A DNA stretch of 64,000 nucleotides from Pipra filicauda. Taxonomy: Eukaryota > Chordata > Aves > Passeriformes > Pipridae. The notes under the pieces are model-generated. The model did no database searches. It saw only the letters and a program-made list of their open reading frames with translations, and was not told the DNA's origin. Where the stretch lies: positions 434,001 to 498,000 of the forward strand of contig NW_024104362.1 of the NCBI RefSeq assembly GCF_003945595.2. Reading direction: 5' to 3'. This document shows, in pieces, positions 1 through 14,000 of the stretch. Position 1 is the first letter of the stretch; each line of letters starts with the position of its first letter. A program made the position numbers and the translations under genes.

Positions 1-2475
1 AAAAAAAAAGAAGTGAGTTGTTTGGTGTTTTTAAGTCAGAAGAAGGGCATTTCAGTACAAAGTCTGATTGTTACAAAGAACCTAAAGTACTTTTTTAAAA
101 AAGCAATTTTAAATGAAGGAGTATTAGCTCAAGATGAAGGCATCTAAGATTGGTCATTGTGAATAAAAGCAAAACCCTTCAGTTTGACGGGACTGTATTT
201 GGCCATGCTTTCTCTACTATGGGCCACTTAAAATCCAGCTGACCTCAGACAGCAGCAGGGAGGCAAACCCAAGCTCTGACATTCAGAGAAAGTAATGAAG
301 GGGAAGGATGAGTTCACCTTTGTGTTCTAGAAACAAGACCTATGTGATTCTTTGAGGAAAAAAGGAAATCCATCAGAACAAAAATCCAGCAGCCATCCTA
401 TTTGCCATAGGCACTATCAAAAGCAGAACTGTTAGTAATATTATAGCAAATTTGGTATTATGAGAGGTGAAACCTTACTGCCTATTTTTGCACTTGCTCT
501 TAAACAACAATCTCCATCTGACTTTCCTTTGCACACTGCAGTGGTGCAACTTAAGCTGACCTAAGCTGGATCTAGAGCAGCACATCTGTGCTAACATGTG
601 TTAGGGTGTTGATCTCGCTAAAAATTAACAAGGTAAAAAAGATTATCCTTCATATCAGCTCTCAATACCACTGTGAGATGAAGCAAAAGGCAAGAACATA
701 TGATGGGTTAAGAAGGCTACTGCAAACCAGATCAGTCATGGACCTAAAGTGCAGATGGACTGAAGCTCTGACTGATCTCTGTTAGTTGACTGAGTATAGG
801 CTGTTAAGGAAATATATGGGCCCACCTTCCCTTCTCTCCATGGTTGCTCACCCCCTTCTCTTTCCTTCTAGACCCTCCAGAGATAAGACACATGTGGGCT
901 GCATGATCTGTCAGATCAAGGCCTGAATGCAACCAGAAAAAAAATCAGGTGAGGGTAGTGAAGGTAAGGTTTGTTTTCCATCCATGCGGCTTCCCTTATA
1001 AAAGGGTTACATTTTCATTCTGTCCTAGAATAGTTCATCTTTCACCCTGCTTCTCTTTCAGCCACTGATTCAGAGCAGCAGCCAAGTACCATGTGCTCTG
1101 GTCTGCTCTGTGGGAGAGCTACTCCTCTTTCCATTGAGGACTGAGGGAACCCAGAGAAACCAGCCCCTTTCCAAAAAAGATTTGATGACTACAAACCACT
1201 AGTCTCCATATAATCCATTTTTTTGCATCGGGAAATAGCACCTGAAACAGCAAGTGGCAGCCCCCCGTACCAGTGAGTCAGGGAGGGGCAGAAAGAACAA
1301 CTCAACACAGGCACAGCAGCATACAGATGAAAATTCACCCAAATTATTCAGATATGCAGTTGCATGTCAGAAAAAAAGGGTCAAGAAAAGTCCTCTTTGC
1401 CCTGCACGATACACTGTCATTTGATCACGTGCTCTGCCATTTCTGGCAGTGCCTGGCACAGGCATTGTCTTACCTGTCAGGTGTGTATTAGACACCCCAA
1501 TGAAGTACTTGCAAGGATACATTTCCCTACAAGTGACACTCCAATGCCTTGGCAAGAATACTGGCACTAATGCCAAGGGCTTACTGTCTTCCAGTCCAAA
1601 TCCTACAGCGCAGGGGTAATTTCTACTACTGTCAGCCATAAAGTACAACGGATATCATCAAGCGCTTGAGTAAAAATACCCGTGTAAAGCATTAACATGA
1701 AGGATGATACAGCTTCCTCTTTGATAAATGACTCTCTTGCCTAAAGCCTGCATCAGGCAGAACCACATATTTCACCTTACTTACTGTGGAAGAATTTCCT
1801 TTTGGTTTTGTGGATCAGACCATCATTTAGCTCACCCACCTTGCTATTTGGTTTGCAGTGGTACAGAGCAGCAATCCACAGGATGCTGTGCCTCAAAAAG
1901 GAAAGCACCTGTGTTAAGTATCTAAGATAGCAGTGCCTAGTTCAGGAATGCAATTAATTATTCCTCATGCAGTCAACTATGAAAGAAATCCTCCTCCAGG
2001 AAATTCAGAGCAGGTACAATGCCCAGAGTCAATACCTCATCCACCACCTTTCTGCATGTTACCAGTCCTGAGGGTCTTGGGACGCCTGTGACAAGGGACA
2101 CGTCAATCAGTGCTGAGAGGACATGGGAATGTGAAAAAATTGCATCATGGAAGCCAGGGAGGAAATGGTCTGTCATATAATTGCTTCTTCATGTGTGCAT
2201 TAAGCCTGAGGCATGGAGGTATCAGGATGTTATTCAGTGTCAGGAAAAGGAAATAACTTTATCCTGTACGTCTAGTTATTTCTATTGGAGAGGGAGAAAA
2301 GACTCCCATTACACGAGTTGGCTCTCTGAAACGGCTAGTCCCAGAGAGGTAGGACATTGATTTATACCATTGCTCGGGGCATCTCCCTCTAGTGAACAGC
2401 TGGGTACACGATTAGCCCACGTATCAATATATGAAAAGGACAGATTTGTCAAGCAGGAGCTTTGCTAGGTCATCA

Positions 2476-2505
2476 GCTAGACAGGGACATGCTAGACAGG
2501 GACAC
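2476..2505. repeat. 15-bp tandem duplication
   Basis: GCTAGACAGGGACAT (2476-2490) is followed directly by GCTAGACAGGGACAC (2491-2505), one mismatch at the last base. Confidence 0.85.
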
Positions 2506-5500
2506 ATACTGATCTTTTCTGAAGAAGTAGAAACATGCCTCCTTGCTGTGTGCCAAAGCACACTGACTTGAGACAACATCTCCCACACCAGTGGGATACT
2601 TTTTTTAACTACAGTGACACTTCCCTTATTGCTACTGGTCCTTCCAAATCTTTTTTTTCCCCTCTGTAAGGAAGACAGAAGGCAACATTTGATGTCCTAA
2701 GGCAACTGCTTAAATAAGAGCTCCATGGTAGATGACAGCCAGCACTTATTATGGATCAGAGGCACTTATCAAAGACCTCTAAGTCCAGATGTTGGAATGT
2801 TAACACAAAAGAAGTTACGAATGCCTACAAACATACCAGTCAGGAAAGAGTGTAACTATGGCAATTAAATAAGGAACAAACCCAAGTATCTCTTTGTTCA
2901 AAGGGACTTAAAACTATAAAACAAATATATCAGAAAGGAATTGCTGTGGCAAAAAAACATCCACAAGAACAAAACAAGGAGCTGTCTCAGGAGAAAGGAA
3001 TTATAATTATTATGTCACATCAAATGCAACAGATAACTTACTTTCACAGACATATTTGAGGGAATTCTACATGGAACTGAATTCTGTGTTAATGCTTTCC
3101 AGGTGTAAGAGGATAGCTAGAAAACCACAGTAATAACAAGACCTTAACTATGGCAGAATAAGGAGCTCTAATGGACTGATAATCTTCCCAGAATTGCCTC
3201 GCCGCAGAGCTCAACTGGCCTGGCTTGATTTCCTTCATCATTTCCAATCTTAAAGGAACACCACCAACTTCAACTCAGTCAATCTCCAAGCCATCAGAAG
3301 GAGTCACCCAGGCTAAGATCTGTGACTTGAACTTTATGGGTTTTTTGGGTTTTTGCTGACATGTTAAAAACATTCTCCCCCCAAAAAATGAAAAAACTCC
3401 TGGAGAATCAATGCTATAAATGAAAAGAGAAAACTAACTAGGTGTGAAATGCACAGGGATCAAAAGCCAAGAGACTGAAAAGCATTGCACTCTCCAACCT
3501 CCTGAGCTAACTGTTTCCCTTGAGGATTCTCTGCTGCTGTTTCTGGGTGTCTGTCATGACCTTGCACCAGCTGCTGGTCAACAAAGCAGAGCATGTAATG
3601 GACTCCTGGCTCAGAGTTACCATATTACACACAGCCAAGTGCCAGGCAGTGTTACACCGCTGGTTTCAAGTGTTACTCTTCCTGTCCCTCATGTCCTCTC
3701 CTTTTTGTGGTCCAAAGACACGGTTGTCTATCTTGAAAGCTCATGTTCAGTTCCTTATGCTTCTGTCCCCTTAATTTTTTCCTCGGCTTTTCTCATGCTA
3801 CTGGACATGGAGAGCATGTGGGAGAAGGCTCACACATCTCATCTCTTCCTCTCTGCCTGCTGCCAGGGAGCAAAAAAGAGATGACACAGTCTCTTTCCTC
3901 TTGCTGCCATCATATACTGAGGAGGAAAGAGTGTTTTTGCCACTCCATACACACTGCAGTAGAGGAGAAAAGGTGTTGAGATGATCAGAGTATCTTGTTT
4001 CCTTGTCCTGACCTTAATGAAGTTGGGCACAAGGGACCTAAGAGCTACAGAGATCATGGTGCATCTCACTGTCAGAGTTTGCAATCAATTCCCCTTCATC
4101 AGCTGCTCCTGTCCACCAGGACTCTATTCTAGTCTCCTGCGGTTAACACGAGCCTCCAAGCTACAGGTGCTCATCTGCTGTGACTCACAGAGGCAGCCCT
4201 TATTAAAACAACATACAATTAATATCACAATGAACTTCTGCACCGTCTTTAACAAAGCACTGTATAAAGTGAGGCAGCTATTGGTATGCTGGCGCAGTGC
4301 CTGGGGAACTAAGGCAGCCATGGGCAAGAGGACTTGTCTGATGTCCCACCAGAGGAACTGAGGGCACAACAATGAAGAAATAGCTGAGTAGCAGCACAAG
4401 AAGCTGTGAATGAGAGCAGTTCTGACACCAAAACCACCTTCTCCTGCCAACTACAGGCTTGGCCCCATAGCATGCTGACAGACATACTGCCTGGCATTGA
4501 CAGCAAAAGAAATCCAGGAGGAGTGAACAATTTGGTTAAGAGAGAGAATATGAGACATGTTTACCTGCATACTAGTACTTCTGAAACATCTCACTTGAAA
4601 GCTCTGATGCGGGTTTGAATACTAATAACTTCCTCCTGCTTCTTAAGGAAAACATTTTGTTCTGGGTGTCAAGAAGCCCATTTCTACAATTCAAATATGC
4701 AGACATCTGCAGGATGAAGAGAGGAAATTGTGTGCAATGCTGCCTTCAGTGTATAAAGCAAACATCTGCATAGTCACAAGCAGTTTATTGTCCAAGTTCA
4801 AAGGCAACAGAGCCCTACAGCTCTGTACACCTCTACTTTCAGCAGCTGGGGCTACAAGAGGAAATAAGTGCTACCGTTGAGGAGAGTGCAAGAGGTTCCA
4901 GCACAGATGACAAATAGCCTGAAAACAAGAAAGGAATAAATAAAGGGAAAAAGGGAACTACACAACTAGACAACAGTCATGCAAAAATATCCTCAGTAAA
5001 TTGTGAGGCAACATTTCAACCAATCTACACTTACAATATGATTTGCTCATAACTCAGAACTTTACTCATCTTTGAAGGCTCCAAAACGAAGTTGTAGTTA
5101 CTCTCTATTGTCTTGGGTGCAAGTCTAAAATGCCAACTAGAAATTTAAATTGTCCTTTTGAATAGTAAGAAGTTGCCTTACCATTTTCTGCTTCCTGTCT
5201 GAAAAATACTATCTGATCTGGAAAGGAATTGATGCATACATTAGTGAAATGAAAAGTGGCAGTTAAAGACAAATCTGATTTACAAATAAAATTTATTATT
5301 AAACTGTCCTCCTGAAGGTTTTCAATTTGATTGAAGAAACTCAGCCAGGTGACTGCATTTTTCAGAGCAGAGAAGGTATTGTGGAAAATCCCCAAGTTAA
5401 AAGTTCAAATCCTTAGACTCACAGAAATAAAGCCTTCTGTGACTCTCAATCAAAATGCACATCTAAAATGTACAGTGATATTCTCACTGCCTCCTATAGA

Positions 5501-7456
5501 GGAAAAAACATATTTGCTTCAAAAGCAAAATGATGTTTTTCTGATTACAAGCCTGCCTGGTGACTTGCACTGTAGCAGGCAGCAGAGCTGCAGGGTTAGC
5601 TCCTAGGCCACTGTGCCTCTTAGTAAGAGTGCCATTGAACAAATAACATTCCTGTTCACTTACTTGCAAGTCCATTGCATCTCTAATCCCAATTTTTCCA
5701 ATTTTTTGCATTAATATCCTAATGTATTTTTCCAACAATCAAGATAATCAGCAAGAAATATTACCATGAAAGCATAATCCCATCTTAGAAATTTTATTTT
5801 TATCAAGAGATCCAGAACTTAAGGCTAGTCCAAGCTCAGCAGGAGTGTCAGAGCAACAGAAAAAAATATCATTCAAAAGACATCGAAATAAATTTTCTCT
5901 TAGAAAATCTTGACCTCACTAAACACAACACAGGAGAAGGCTGTTTCAGTCAGAACTTTTTAAAAGACATTATCAAAATATTCTGTCCTGATTTTAAACC
6001 GTTCAAATGTTATGCTGAATTTTGACTAACTATACAAAGATCTTGTTTAATACACTACAAGGCAGAATTTCTGATTTTCCTGCAGTGTGGATATTAATTT
6101 CTACAGATGCTGACATGATGAATAAGAAGGAGAAAACACAGGATCCCAGACTCCGGATTTGTAGTAAAACTCTGAAAACATCCAGACTTGTAGTAAAACC
6201 AGGATCTCAATTTTTAGAGGCATTGCACTGAATAAATTCAACATCTTTTAAGAGTTACATCATCTACAGCTGCATATGTGACATCCAAATCTATCACATG
6301 CACCTTAACATGCACCTATGCAGAGCCAGGCAGCACTGCTCTTACTCTTGATACTTTCAAAAGGAGAAGAGTCATGTTCACTCCAACTTCTCCTAAAGGA
6401 AGGTGCCCTGAATATTTTGAAGGAGAATCAATCAGATTATATCTTTTACCATATGGCCTAGACACAAGGACATGAAGATTTACTTATAAATTTCCCCTTC
6501 CAAAAATAGTAATGTTCATCATCGGACTGAGACACTTCCTGCCCTTTACTCTTCTTCCTCCACAGAAGAGGTAAAAGCTTTTCCATAAATTTTTTGCAAA
6601 TAAATGTTGTGAAGCACCTGTGAATTATTCACTGTGAAAGCTATTACAGTGTGCTCTGACAGATGTCTTCAGGAAAAGTAAACTCAGAAAGCATCACCGA
6701 TGTTGTGGAATCACATGAGTTTTATGGATACACAGTGTGTAAAAACTAGATGCTTTATTGTCTTTAGTCAACATATGTTCACATGCCTAATATACAGAGT
6801 GCTGAAAACGACAGTGGCAGAAGACGGTTAACATGGAGTAAGGATTCTGATTTAGCTCATTATCAGCACGTAGCACTTCCTAGGAGGCTGGAGAAAGTGT
6901 GATGGGAAATATCTAATTAAGAGGCTGAAGAACACCTATTTAACTATCAGTCAGCTGGGAAGAATTAAATAGCTAATGCTATCAGAAAAGAGGCAATAAT
7001 GGATGGCACAAGTGCTTTTCAGATAGGCTTGCGAGCAGCAGTCTGGTGCTTAAACTTCTGTCAGGTTCCCAGTGCACAGCAAGTCTGGCTGGAAACCCCG
7101 AGGTGCAAAAGAAGGTCATTCTTTTCCATGACTTCTGTTTATTTGGTTTTGCAATCCTTGAATCGCACAGATGAAGTTTCAGAAGGTTTTCACTTCTGCA
7201 ATGCAAACTGGAACCATCTAAACTTAAAATGTCACCTCTGAATTTCTTTCTTAACTGTAGTAGAAATTTTGGGAGTAGCAAGGCCACCCAGTACTGACTT
7301 CGACAGCTGTCCCAAATGTCCTGGGTGCCCAGTCACCCCTGGAGACTTCTACAATTGCAGGGAAGCACTGTGGGCTAGGCCGTAGTGTAACAAGACAGTT
7401 TTAGGTGATTTTTTCAGGAAATAGATGCTACGGAAGACATCTGACAACTCTCAGAA

Positions 7457-7490
7457 GCAGAGCCAGGATTTAAACTAAAAACCTTTGGGC
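7457..7490 (+). other. Possible ancient MIR/CORE-SINE remnant
   Basis: GCAGAGCCAGGATTTAAACT resembles the conserved MIR stretch 'gcagagctgggatttgaac', followed by CTTTGGGCCTTTCA like its downstream part. Only about 34 bases align by eye, so this may be chance. Confidence 0.25.
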
Positions 7491-10400
7491 CTTTCACCCC
7501 AGAAACAGTCCAAACTCTGCATTATCAGCATTTTACTAACAGCATTTCCACTGGACGATCCTGTTGGTGGAACAATGCAATTAACCTGAGAGTAAAAACG
7601 TAAAATCTATTTTTCAAAACAAGAAAAGCAGGAATCAGCAAATGCAAACTTGCTGAAAGCCACCCATCTGTAGTGGAGTATTTGCTGGTGTGTAACCTAA
7701 TGTTCTACAATAATACACTTACAAAAGTTAAGATCTATTTTTATGCTGCTACTCTTGCAACAAGACTGTAACAGCTACATCAGAAACATACAGTTCAGCA
7801 TAGAAGAAAATTAGTTTTTCAATGAACTAAAGCTGTAGCCAAAACTAAACCACCACATTTCCTAGAAACCATTAAATATCCCTATGCATTGTTAATATAT
7901 TGCACCTGGAAGTAACAGTCTTGGCCCTAAATTTTCATTTTTCCCAGTCATGTGAAAATAATATACAGTTACTGCTACAACAACAGGTCTAATCATTTCC
8001 TTAGGCTGTCTCCATTCTCCGTATGTCAGTTGTGCATAATTCATAGGATGTGCCATATGTTGTCTGAAGCAAGTGTCCCTATAAGTGTTTGTGGTTCTAC
8101 TCGAAGGCATGTCTTCATAAATTACGTTGTGATATATTTGACATTAAAAAAAAAACAAACAGGGAAAACAATCAGTGTAACATAATCTGGTTAAAGTTTA
8201 CCACTTAGCCATTTGTTGAACATTCAAGCGATTAGCTCACCGAAGTACATCTTTTTTCTCAGCGTGCACAGACTGCTCCTGCTGGCACCAGTTTCAAAGG
8301 CAAGAAACAATTGATCTGCCTTTCAAAATAAGGACTTGGTCCAGCAACTCTTTACAAACACAGATAGCTTCTGTTGACTTCTCAGAGCCTGAGCACTCTA
8401 GGATTAGTCACTTGACTAAAGGACGGCAGGATTAGACTTTCCACTGGTTGCAGCCTTGCAGCAGAGAACCCCCACAGTGCAACTTGGGTTTCCTGTTTCC
8501 TGACAGACCTCACAGCTCCGATGGCTTTTCTGACTCCCAGCTGGTTTCCCTGCAGCATCTTCAATAATTTTTAGGTAAGCAAAGTTCAAAAGATAAGCAG
8601 CTGTGGAGTGAAGACAAGACTATTGTCAAAATAACAGGATGACAAACAACAGGATCTCCCATGAGAGCAGCATTGTTCGGAGAGGGGAAATAAACAGCAA
8701 AAAGTATAGGCAAGGGCAGAGGAAAAGGAAAAATAAGAGCAGAAGTGATGTAACCTGTTTGCTTCTGTCTCCTGATAGCTAATGAAAGATGAGCTAATTA
8801 GCACACCCCTCAGCTGGAACAGGAATAAAACCTCCCTCCTACAGACAGCTATGCATACTGCAAAAGCTCTAAGGGGCATCCTGTCTCTCAGACTGCTGAC
8901 CCTCTGACCCATCTGCCCACAAGCTGAAAAGGCGCTGGAGAGAGAAGGGCAGCAAGTCAGAAGGATGGACACAGCAGGATCTCATGGTACCTATTTTCTT
9001 GGGAAAACGTTAAAAATATGAAGGATAAAGGAATACAAACAGGCAAGTTCCTCTTATACTAAGAGAAAACAAATCATCATCTGAAGCTTGTAAGAGGAAA
9101 ATGGAAACTGACTTTAAGAGAGGTAAACTGAAATGCTGATGGTTAGCTTTGCATATTTAAAAACTGAAAATTTTAAGAGAGCTTCTCAAAATGCCAGCAT
9201 AATTGTGTTTGTATAATTCCAGTATATTGAGGAAGTCAGAAAAGCAAGTATGAACTTAAACTCTAAAGTGATCCACATTTTCTAAACCATAATTTACTTC
9301 TGATGCTCATAGCAATAGTGTCATCAAAATCCACTGGCAGTTACCACACAAAAACTTTCACACATAATATACAAATTTCTTACACAGCCATGACCCTGTG
9401 AAGAACCATACATTTACAGCATCAATAACACAACTATGTTGGCACCAGTGGGGCTACAGGCACATGCAGGGAAACATATGTTCACTGTTCAGTTGGTCAA
9501 TGACTCAGGAAAGTCTGACCCCCACAAAAATTTGCTCCCCAAATCCAGTGCAAGAAGTGGGTGCTCCAGACTGCAAATAGAAATATTTGTGTTTTAACAG
9601 ATTTAAGTAGTTTGTCAGTATGATGCAATGAGAGCAGAAAGATCCACACTTTCAAGTGCCCCAGGCAGTACTATGTTTACATTCCTACATTAAAAAAAAA
9701 GAGTAAATAAAACAAGAACAATAAAATTATAATGGTTTATGTTGTTGAAAGTTTACCTTTAGGAAATTTTTCCATGCATTGGAATTTAGTTAATCCCACA
9801 TAGATCACCTAAGCATCTCAGTTTTCATGTATGCAGAAACACATTTAAGATTCAAGACAAGCAATTCAGAGACACAACACAGTCTTGCAGAGGCACCACT
9901 GACAGTTCAGTACAAATCCAGTGTACAGTTCCTTCAGTTTTTCTAGGATGGTTCTCACTGTGTTTTGAACAGTTTTTTGAACAGTGCTTTTTTTTTTTGA
10001 ACAGTTCTATGAATTAATATTAATTAGAACTTAAAAATTTTCAGTTCAGAAAACAATGAAAACTAAAGCCAAGACAAACACAGAAGAATGAAGAGACTAC
10101 TGTTCACTTAAGATACAGTTTTGCATCAGTGAAACCAAAGCAAGTTCTACTGCTGCCTCTGCTGAAGGAGGCATCAAGTCCCCACTCATGGTTCTTCATC
10201 TTCACATCTTGTAGCGATACAAATTTAAAGTTTAGTAACACCCAGAACTAGGTCTTGCCTCTGGCCATCAACACAACAATCATCATTACTTTTCTTTTTC
10301 CTAGACAAAAAGTAACAAGAAAGTAGATCCAGAATGACAGATGTGAACACACCAGTTACTATCAACCAACAGTATGCTCTTTGAAACTTTTTAGAAGACA

Positions 10401-10861
10401 GAATACACTTTACACCTGAACATTTGCCATCTAATAAATGCAAGTTGAACTGTTTAAATTTGTCATCTCTTATCAGCAGCTGGAAAAAAAATCATATAAA
10501 CAACAGCCCTATTCCTGTGGCTACTACCTCACATATGAGGAAGCAGCACAGCCACAGGCACCTCAGGGACAACTGTTGAATACAATCAGAGATATTAAAA
10601 CCGGAAGGAGACTCAGATGGCTTCTGGATGTCACAGGGGCTCAGGGCTGCTCAGAGCTGGAGAGCTTCAGGAAGAAGTTTGGGCATAAACAGCCTGTTGC
10701 CAACAGAGTAATTTATGTAGCTGCCTCCCAGTGGCTGTTTTTCCTGAGTGTCCTGCGGTTATCGGCAGTTTTCATGGAAATGTGTTCCTCATCACCTTCT
10801 TTCCTGAAGCATGCATGGTTCCTTTATCTTCTGTATCATCATGACACTAGAAGAAGTTCAG

Positions 10862-11058
10862 GTCAGAGGGTGGTCAAGCACTGTAGCAAGCTCCACAAGG
10901 AAACGGTCATGGCCTCAGGCCTGTCAGTGGTCAAGAAGCATTTGGACAATGCACTGAGATAAATGGTTTAACCTTTAGGTTGCCCTGTGTGGAATCTTGA
11001 GTTAGACTCAGTGATCCTCATGGGTCCCTTCCAACTCATAATATTCTGTGATTCTATA
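10862..11058 (+). mobile_element. CR1 3' end (CR1-X-like tail), 5'-truncated
   Basis: The block runs from GTGGTCAAGCACTG through AAGAAGCATTTGGACAATGC to the tail CCTTCCAACTCATAATATTC followed by TGTGATTCTATA. These match the last ~200 bases of avian CR1 in order. The tail is close to that of the SINE at 59801-59938. It carries only the 3' UTR region, as expected for target-primed retrotransposition that aborts early. The end of a 174-codon open frame (10438-10962) falls inside this copy. Confidence 0.85.
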
Positions 11059-14000
11059 AATGGCAATGCTGCACAAGGACCATCTTCATTTTTGTTACAT
11101 GATGGAGACAAGAGTTGGTTGCTTTTATTGGAGTAGCTAATCCAACCTGCACTATGCTCCCAGCATGATTCTTAGAAAGCAGGTAGAAGAGAATATACCA
11201 CAGCAACCTCATGAAGAAGATACGGGACTTCTGCTGTACTGTGCAACACACCAGCTTGATATCCCATTATTACACACAAGCAGAACTGGGTTTTTTTGAT
11301 GCAAATCAGCAAGAGGCTTTTTCTAGAGGATGTTGATACTTACATGAGAAGCTTGATTTCACTCTAATCCCCTGGAAGATTTCTACTGCACTCTGTAATT
11401 AGAAGTTTTTGCCCAGTTCTGTCAATTGGAAAAAACTACAGCTCACCTGATTAGTCAGTGCCCCTGCAAAGAACATCTTCAGTGTGAATACTCTTGGAAT
11501 GCACTGATACTGGCATCGTCTTGATATATTATTTTAATGAGATTTGTGAATATCATTTAATAGCCTCTTTCCAAATTAGAGGACTACAAACTCTTTCTTT
11601 CAAAGAAGGTTTTGAGTGTAAAAGATTTGGTGGGATATTTCCATTCAAGGATAATGTTCTTCAGTATCTAGTCTATATTTAAATAAGCTAAGTGTATTAA
11701 GTTTTTTTGCATGGCACAAGAAAAGCTAGCTGTCATCTTAATTTTTTTGAAGATGTGCATGGTTTAATAAGTGAAGTAAATAAAATTATTTTATGCCTTT
11801 AGCATAAAAGCTCCCAGAAACTCCAGCTGAGAAGAAACACCACTGTACTAAACAATGTGCTAATAGAGAGTAACACATGACATTCTCCCAAAGTTTACCA
11901 TCAACAAAAGGCAAAGAAAGTACCATCCGTACTTTATATTGTTCAAGCCGTGCAGGTAAGCTGAGAAAGAAATCCACATCTACAGAGACCTGATACAATG
12001 AATTTAACCACAATCTCCAGCCACGGTCAGGATGAAACTGAGGTCTTCCCTCAGTGAGTGCTCTAGCAACTCTCACAAAGTATGACCTCCTTAGCCCCTT
12101 TTCACCTTGTATTGCCAGCTTGCCAGCCCACTTTCCTCTTTCCCCCCTGCCCCTGCCATACTTATGATTAACATATACATTTCACTGTGATTTTGTCATT
12201 TTCTGTTCTAGTTGCAACTGTTTAAGCTTTTGTTCTGGGTAGCTTATTCTAATGATTACTAATGCCCATTTTTATTGGAGATGATGAAAGCAGTTTACCA
12301 GCAGAGATAGGTCTCAATAAATTCCAGTAGATGCAGGGCAGAGATCAGTCTTCACTTTTATAAAGACAGAAGTACTACACATTTTGCAAACTAGTTATAA
12401 AGAAAAACATATTGTGTTGTTTGAGTCCAGCACACTTATTAGAAATGTCATGACAGAATCATATTCTGCCCCTGGAGTAACAAATGTATCGGCCATGATT
12501 CAAATGAGGGATGACACAAACTGTGAAACAGAACTGATACACAATATAGCTAAGAATACACAATAAAGCTATGTGTACTAAGAAAGCTGCTATGCAAAAA
12601 AATAGTTAAGGCATTGCACCGTAAGTCAGTTGTTGAGACTCCCTTAACTCAGCAGAGTCTAATAGAGCAGTTATTGTATGTCTTAAATGCTGAAATTCAA
12701 TGGGGCTGTGGGAAGAACAAACATGGAAGCAATACAATGGGTTCCTTTAAGTGTGCTCCTGGCCAAGCTGCTTCAAGGAATTCATTTTCTGTCTCCAATT
12801 AGGTGCAAATGTTGCTTGGGAAGAGCTGGCATCATCAGACCAAAGGCTTACCCTATAGGATAAACAGCACCTTTGCTGCAAAGATTGGATGAGTTGCCAG
12901 GGGTTCCCAAAGGTGTCAGCCCTCCAAGAAACAAGGTAGCAAAGAGGGGAGCTCCAACAAAGGATCTGAGTTCATCCAGTGCTGGCTAAACATTTACTAA
13001 ACATGCACTGCATTTAAACAATTTTACTCTTTTTGAAGCCAAAGTTTATTTTGTACAGGTTTTGTTCTAAATCCGGTGTGTCCTTGCTCCAAAAAGAACA
13101 AAATTACACAGTCTAGGGAATAAATTAGGCTTGGTGAGGAAACCAGAACCTATCATTGAAGGACTGAAATGCAGGGTCCTGCCTAAACGTGGGAGAGCTG
13201 TAGGCTTCCTCCTGGAGATGAGGAGGGTTCAAGGTCTCCTGCTCAGAAAGGGCACAACTGGAGATGCCAGGAAGTCACAGGCAGGCTGTTGCCCACCCAG
13301 CAATCAAGATTTTTTACAATGTGTGTTTTGTGGTGGTCTCTGCACCATACAGTATCATTTGAAGCAAGCAAAATGAGCAGTCAACAGGAATGAAGTCTGC
13401 TATGAGTATGTGTGCAGGCGAACCAACTAGCAAGATTCAGTGTAAACCCACATGAAGAAGAATGTTTGAGATGCAGTTTATAAATCCAAACTAAAACAAT
13501 CCTCTGTCATTAGAATTGGGAACACATAAATCATCTATGCAATTAATTTAGTAATTTATAATGATTATAAATTAACCAATAACGTGACAGTGCCAGCTCA
13601 GTCCTTTTTAATTATAGAATTATCATGTTCTCTCCATTAAGAATCAAGGCAGAAAACAATCAAATACTTAAAAGGCAAAGTTAACAAACCAACTCAATTC
13701 ACTGAATCTTACAACCCTGACAAGTAAACTGATAATGGCTTATGAGCAAGTTAGTGAAATGCAAGATTTATTTTCCTATGTTCTTCGAGAAGACTGTAAT
13801 CTATCTCAAAGAACATACTTCCACCATTACCATCAGTAAAATAAAAAATGTCTTTTAAGTCACAAGCACTTCCTCTCATTACTGAGAGCAAATAACATAC
13901 TCTTATGCAACTATGCATTCTTTTCATGAGCATTTTGTTATAAAGTTAAAATATTAAATGGTACAAGATGTATTTCTCAGCAAATGTCATGATATTTCTT

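Larger units (their letters stand above)
1..10861. other. Intron sequence without recognised features
   Basis: AT-rich unique sequence. Apart from the 15-bp duplication at 2476 and the doubtful MIR-like patch at 7457, no gene, RNA or transposon was recognised. The longest open frames (146 codons at 3444-3884, 128 at 8586-8972) have no familiar domain and overlap open frames in other phases, as expected by chance. Confidence 0.6.

Noticed and set aside
3444..3884. 146-codon plus-strand frame in the intron
   Set aside because: No recognisable domain, overlaps frames in other phases, and lies antisense in an intron.
10438..10962. 174-codon plus-strand frame
   Set aside because: Its end lies inside a CR1 3' UTR, and the rest shows no recognisable domain.
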